Shown piece by piece: positions 59,861-64,000 of a stretch of 64,000 nucleotides of DNA. A program made the translations under genes and the position numbers. The stretch lies in the NCBI RefSeq assembly GCF_000150275.1, contig NW_002060946.1:5369035-5433034 (forward strand), in the 5' to 3' direction. The notes beneath the pieces were generated by a model, which worked only from the letters and a program-made list of their open reading frames with translations, made no database searches and was not told where the DNA came from. The DNA is from Trichoplax adhaerens (taxonomy: Eukaryota > Placozoa > Uniplacotomia > Trichoplacea > Trichoplacidae). Numbering within the stretch: the stretch's first letter is position 1; each line of letters opens with the position of its first letter.

Positions 59861-62279
59861 AGTTACTAGGAAAAATCAAAAGTTCACTTAATAATTAGGG
59901 TTCAATATGAGATTGAATCAAGCGCTAAAATAAATAATTGATCATCGTGATACTATTGCTTATATAGGGTGTCGTTAGCTACTACTGTATAGACACCAGA
60001 AATAGGTTGCTAATCACCTTAATTATTATGATTCTTTCCATTTAGCCCGACTTTGAACTCACTACATGCTTTTACATGTGCTGTATAAAAATTGACATCA
60101 TCATCATTAGGCGAATAATTAACTTTGACATCTTTGTTATTAGATAATGAGAACAACCCAGAATGTCACAAGCACCACCTACTTAGCCGGCCATTATGGA
60201 TATCATAATATTTTCAATAGTTGCATACAATAGCAAACTGAAAACGATGATAATAATGATTATACTCGGTAATAACTCTGCCTTACAACTCCTATCCTAG
60301 GTAGAGATATAGATTTAGCCGTTATTTTCCATTATAAATGGTAGGCATTATATTAATTTTGCATGAGAATGACTATTTTTAATCACCTGTTGCGTGATAA
60401 ATAAAGCTCTATTTTATCTTTCCTTCAACGCTTTTGCAATCTGTTGACCTTCTTTTATTGTAGAATGAAAAGAAATCTATAATCTATATCAAGATAGATT
60501 ATATTTTCCTAATAATAATATCATCACGTGGATAATGACGTTATTCTTGCTAGACAAGATAATATGGGAAAGTTTGGCTAGAGAATAAAGTGTACAACAC
60601 TACAATAGTAATCACGACGGATGACTTGATCGTTAATCTATGGATTATGATTTAATTTCTTATCCTCTTACGTAGGCATTACGAATGATTAACTCTTGTT
60701 GATAAAGACACATATTTTGCATTAGCTAAAAGCACTCAATTAGAATTGAATATTGATACTTCTATTACTGTTATATAGGGTTGTGATAGAATTTAAAAAT
60801 AGGAATAGGAATAATATTTCATCATGTTATGATTAATAACTTAACTGGAATCGAACAACATATGGTATACTTTACATTTTGTAATGTCAGTGCCTTTAAA
60901 TTAGGATCCAAGGCATCAACTTTGATTCAATGACGTAAAACATTGTTTTATTGTAACTAAATGAATTAATAATTAAGAAAACAACTCCAAATACTATTTA
61001 TTGGTACTACATAACCTTGACTTTTATTATCACGTGAAGAATTCATGAGTATATATATTTTATAAATAGTAATCAAGTTACAACAGCTCTAGTGACCTAT
61101 GGGCATAAAAGATGAGTAAAAATGTAAAAGAGAAGAAAATTAATTCAATTAGGATTAAGGTGATATAGAATCAATATTCACCCAGTCATCATTCTAATGA
61201 TTATGTATAACTCAAAATCCAACGTACCATTAATAAAATGCGTTCTGTATAAGATATATATATATAATTTGACAATATTTAAAGTGTTTTTGTAATGTAG
61301 TACTTATAAATATTACTATTAATAATTTTAAATCAAGGCAATAAATTATTCTTCAACATCTATTTCAAAATAAAGATTGCATGAAGTAATAGTCGAATCA
61401 TCATTATTATTTATAACGAATATAGTACAACATTTAATCCAAGTCATAATTATCCTTATTTTATTGTTTGTTAGTTATAATCATACAAGGGTAAAGAAAA
61501 GTAAAGTGTTACTATCTTACATTGATAACAATCTGATTCACTCAGTCAATAATACAGATTTGCATGAAGGAGGTACCAGATTGTGTTTGTTACTATTTAT
61601 AATCATAGAGGACAAGTATTCATCATAACCAAGCCCAGTGTGAAGGAAAAAATACTTAAGATAACACACTCCTGACGTTGACTTTCAACCAACTACTAAA
61701 CCAATACAATAGTTACTATGTTAGACTATGATGTCAACACACAATGCATTATATATTTATGTGACTTTAGATTTCCACGGTAACAGAGTCAAGTGAAAAT
61801 AATTTTCTAGATAGCAAAGAGTTTTATATTTGTGAAAGATTATCAGTTGATACAATGCATCCAACTTGCATCCTACAGAGTATATTCTAGCATTCAAATA
61901 ATGTGCAAATATATATATGTTAAAGACCAGATAAATTAAATTACTTTTAAATCAAAAAGGTCGAAAAATCGAAATATTTTTCTGCATGTGTTTATTCTTT
62001 AAATAAGAACATAAATTTAATTGATGTTAGTGGTTATTAGCAATCACCTGTCTCTGGCTATAGCGCTTTGTATAGCTAAATAAATTTATTACCAGTTTAT
62101 AATCTAATTTACTAACAACTAGACCCATATCAGTACTGTATGTAGAAAATAGCATCGCTCAAATTTAAAGTACTGTATCCTAATATATAATATAACGGTA
62201 CAAAGCATCAACGTTCTTGCTAGGTATCTGACTGATTTCCTGCGAGACTAATTTTTTAATTAAATTATGGTTTATTTTC
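59861..62279. other. gene-poor AT-rich stretch
   Basis: No exon or repeat array recognised. The plus frame at 61377-61628 starts on a non-ATG codon, is hydrophobic and lacks context. A short (at)n run occurs near 61256-61266. Confidence 0.4.
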
Positions 62280-62932
62280 CGCTTCAGTCGAAGCATCTAC
62301 GTCATTTCCAAATGCCTGTTATTCTTTCTTGCCATAATTACATAGTAGCATATTTAAATCAAAGGAAATGCATTAAATTTAACTGTTGAATTTTTGCTCC
62401 GAAAATTATTTGCCGGTATATGAAATTAACTTACCTACCCTTGTTCGCTACAGAACTCTTCATGATGGGCTGTATTAATTCAATTTTCTTAGCTGTAATG
62501 GAAAATAAATTTTATCCCGTAAACTAGTCAACGGTTTTTAATAATAGATGTAGGCTAATAGCTTAAGCTTAGCCGCTTTGAAACAATCTAAATGATAACA
62601 TTCAGTATACTGATTACGTAATCGATCTCTTGGGAACGGGTTTGTTTTTTCCTTCCTTTGCTGCAAAAGCGTACAATAATATCACAGTATCTAATGACTA
62701 CGATTATTTAACAAATAAGACGTTAAATCCAAGCTAGAACATATCATTTTTCATTCATTTATTCTATTTAATTGTATCATGGTTAAAATTTCTTCTATTA
62801 GTAATTTTTATTACTGCTCTAAAATAGCTGTTTAGATTAAGTACCAGTAAGTAATATAAAAATTTTAAACTTACAATTAGCTACAGTAATTTCAGAAAAG
62901 AGTTCAATCTGAGATTTTGAAGTTGATGCCAT
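62280..62932 (-). CDS. candidate small spliced gene, product unknown
   Basis: Minus-strand segments with splice-like ends: 62932-62875 (ATG, reads MASTSKSQIELFSEITVAN, donor T/GTAAGT, phase 1); 62662-62620 (acceptor tttgcag, reads SKEGKNKPVPKRSI, ends phase 2); and about 62493-62437 (acceptor attacag, reads KKIELIQPIMKSSVANKG, donor GTAAGT or GTAGGT). A possible last exon near 62320-62280 follows an acceptor (aacag). First to second and first to third segments join in phase, but second to third do not, so one segment may be alternative or wrong. No family recognised. Confidence 0.35.
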
Positions 62933-63632
62933 ATAAAAAATCTTAAATATTATAAATTCTACTCTCAATGGTACATCATAAAAGTTATGTAATCACCAAA
63001 CATTGCACTTCAATTTCATTCCATCAAACTAAATATCATGAATAACAGATACAAAACTTTATCTAAACTGGATAGCTACAGTCAAAATCCTAACCTTGAT
63101 GGAATGGAAATATGTTAATATTACTTTTGCTCTTAAGGCCAAGGATACAGCACTTACTGTATTGAAATAATTGCAATTGTCCTATACTAAATAATAAAAC
63201 CTGATAGAATTAAATGTAGATCCGTAATGCTATAGAACAAGAGATGAAGGTTAAAAATATAAAATCTAGCAAATAAATTATTTGTCTATTTTATAAATCA
63301 GCTCGGAAAGTGTCTAAATAAAGAATAACTGCGCCATTTACGTGATATGAGGACATTCTCTTGTTACTGTATAGGATAAAAATATATGAAAGTATCATCC
63401 ATTGAAAAGACATCAATATTCCGAATAATAAGATCGATCGAAGGAGCAATCGAAATTTCGATAAGCAGGAAACTCATTTCAGTCAATATCATGAAATCAT
63501 CATAACAGCTTCCCAAGGAAAGCAAAACTGACTAATAAACAACCATCAGCATTGTTGATATTATATAAATCTATAATTTCTACTGTTACATAACGTCAAA
63601 TTCTTTCTGTAATAGCTGCGTGCACGTGCATA
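62933..63632. other. spacer, nothing firm
   Basis: Probable 5' flank of the candidate minus-strand gene. A plus-strand open run at about 63421-63531 (PNNKIDRRSNRNFDKQ) might be an exon of the gene ending at 63784, but its borders are not convincing. Confidence 0.35.
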
Positions 63633-63784
63633 AACGGTAACACGAGTTGTGACGAAAACCAATCATCCAGATCTAGATGATTCATTACAACAGCAAATTA
63701 AAGGGAGAGTTGAGACATTGCGGCGTAAATGTGCGCTTCTTTCCAAGCTACGGTCTCGAATTGTGTCCATTACTCAATACTAAA
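63633..63784 (+). CDS. possible C-terminal exon, product unknown
   Basis: Plus-strand run reading HPDLDDSLQQQIKGRVETL then RRKCALLSKLRSRIVSITQY and a stop at 63782-63784. It is charged, helical and coiled-coil-like, with codon variety unlike the AT-driven surroundings. An in-frame stop lies just upstream at about 63630, so it must be entered by splicing; aacacgag at about 63645 could be the acceptor. No partner exon is sure. Unidentified. Confidence 0.3.
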
Positions 63785-64000
63785 TGATATTATGGCCAGT
63801 ATACCAGTAAATTTACCTGTATTAGTTTCTGTCTGACCTGTAGGAAAACTATTCTCTGCTAGATTATTTACGTGTGGTATTTCTAGGCCTACATAAAGTA
63901 AATAAACAATGTCAAATAAGAAACGGATATTGAACCAATGTGTATAAAAGCTGCCATAATCCAAGCAATACTTACCGTATATATTGGCATAAAGCTCCGC

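Noticed and set aside
1-64000. CRISPR arrays, tRNA or rRNA genes, bacterial-type operators and terminators
   Set aside because: None seen. The spliced genes show this is animal nuclear DNA, so bacterial features are not expected.

Overview
The window is AT-rich animal nuclear DNA. Coding blocks are cut by many short GT-AG introns. The gene content is metazoan: a calbindin/calretinin-type hexa-EF-hand protein, a GPX1-type selenoprotein, a secreted metallocarboxypeptidase and a TIN2-like telomere protein. High AT, a modest gene density and small conserved exons would suit a placozoan such as Trichoplax or a relative; that is inference from style, not a match. Exon coordinates below were joined by eye, requiring GT-AG ends and a continuous reading phase.

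Layout. 1-5.8 kb: mostly noncoding, with a fold-back tandem-repeat element (2.53-3.40 kb) and a GTAC-palindrome cluster. 5.79-8.27 kb (+): multi-exon gene resembling TIN2 (shelterin). 9.73-12.29 kb (-): two-exon glutathione peroxidase with an in-frame UGA selenocysteine codon and a SECIS-like hairpin in the 3' UTR. 17.14-18.36 kb (-): intronless M14 carboxypeptidase. 18.4-26.4 kb: gene-poor, with a possible broken gene at 20.9-21.4 kb, a 173-bp tandem duplication and a hairpin element at 25.08-25.31 kb. 26.50-27.15 kb (-): damaged partial copy of the calbindin-like gene. 28.36-35.05 kb (-): about 15-exon gene for a roughly 970-residue, mostly disordered protein with four C-terminal EF-hands, not recognised. 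37.40-45.19 kb (-): complete 11-exon calbindin-like gene, 290 aa, six canonical EF-hands; its 5.2-kb first intron is filled with degenerate tandem repeats, several with EF-loop-like codon runs. 47.4-48.4 kb: more repeats. 52.98-53.52 and 58.87-59.45 kb (-): two single-exon ankyrin-repeat paralogues, both ending in a CaaX prenylation box. 59.6-64 kb: possible decayed coding remnant, a candidate small minus-strand gene and a possible plus-strand last exon.

The clearest theme is local expansion and decay of EF-hand coding sequence between about 26 and 55 kb. The carboxypeptidase, peroxidase and telomere-protein genes look functionally unrelated neighbours, as is usual in animal genomes.
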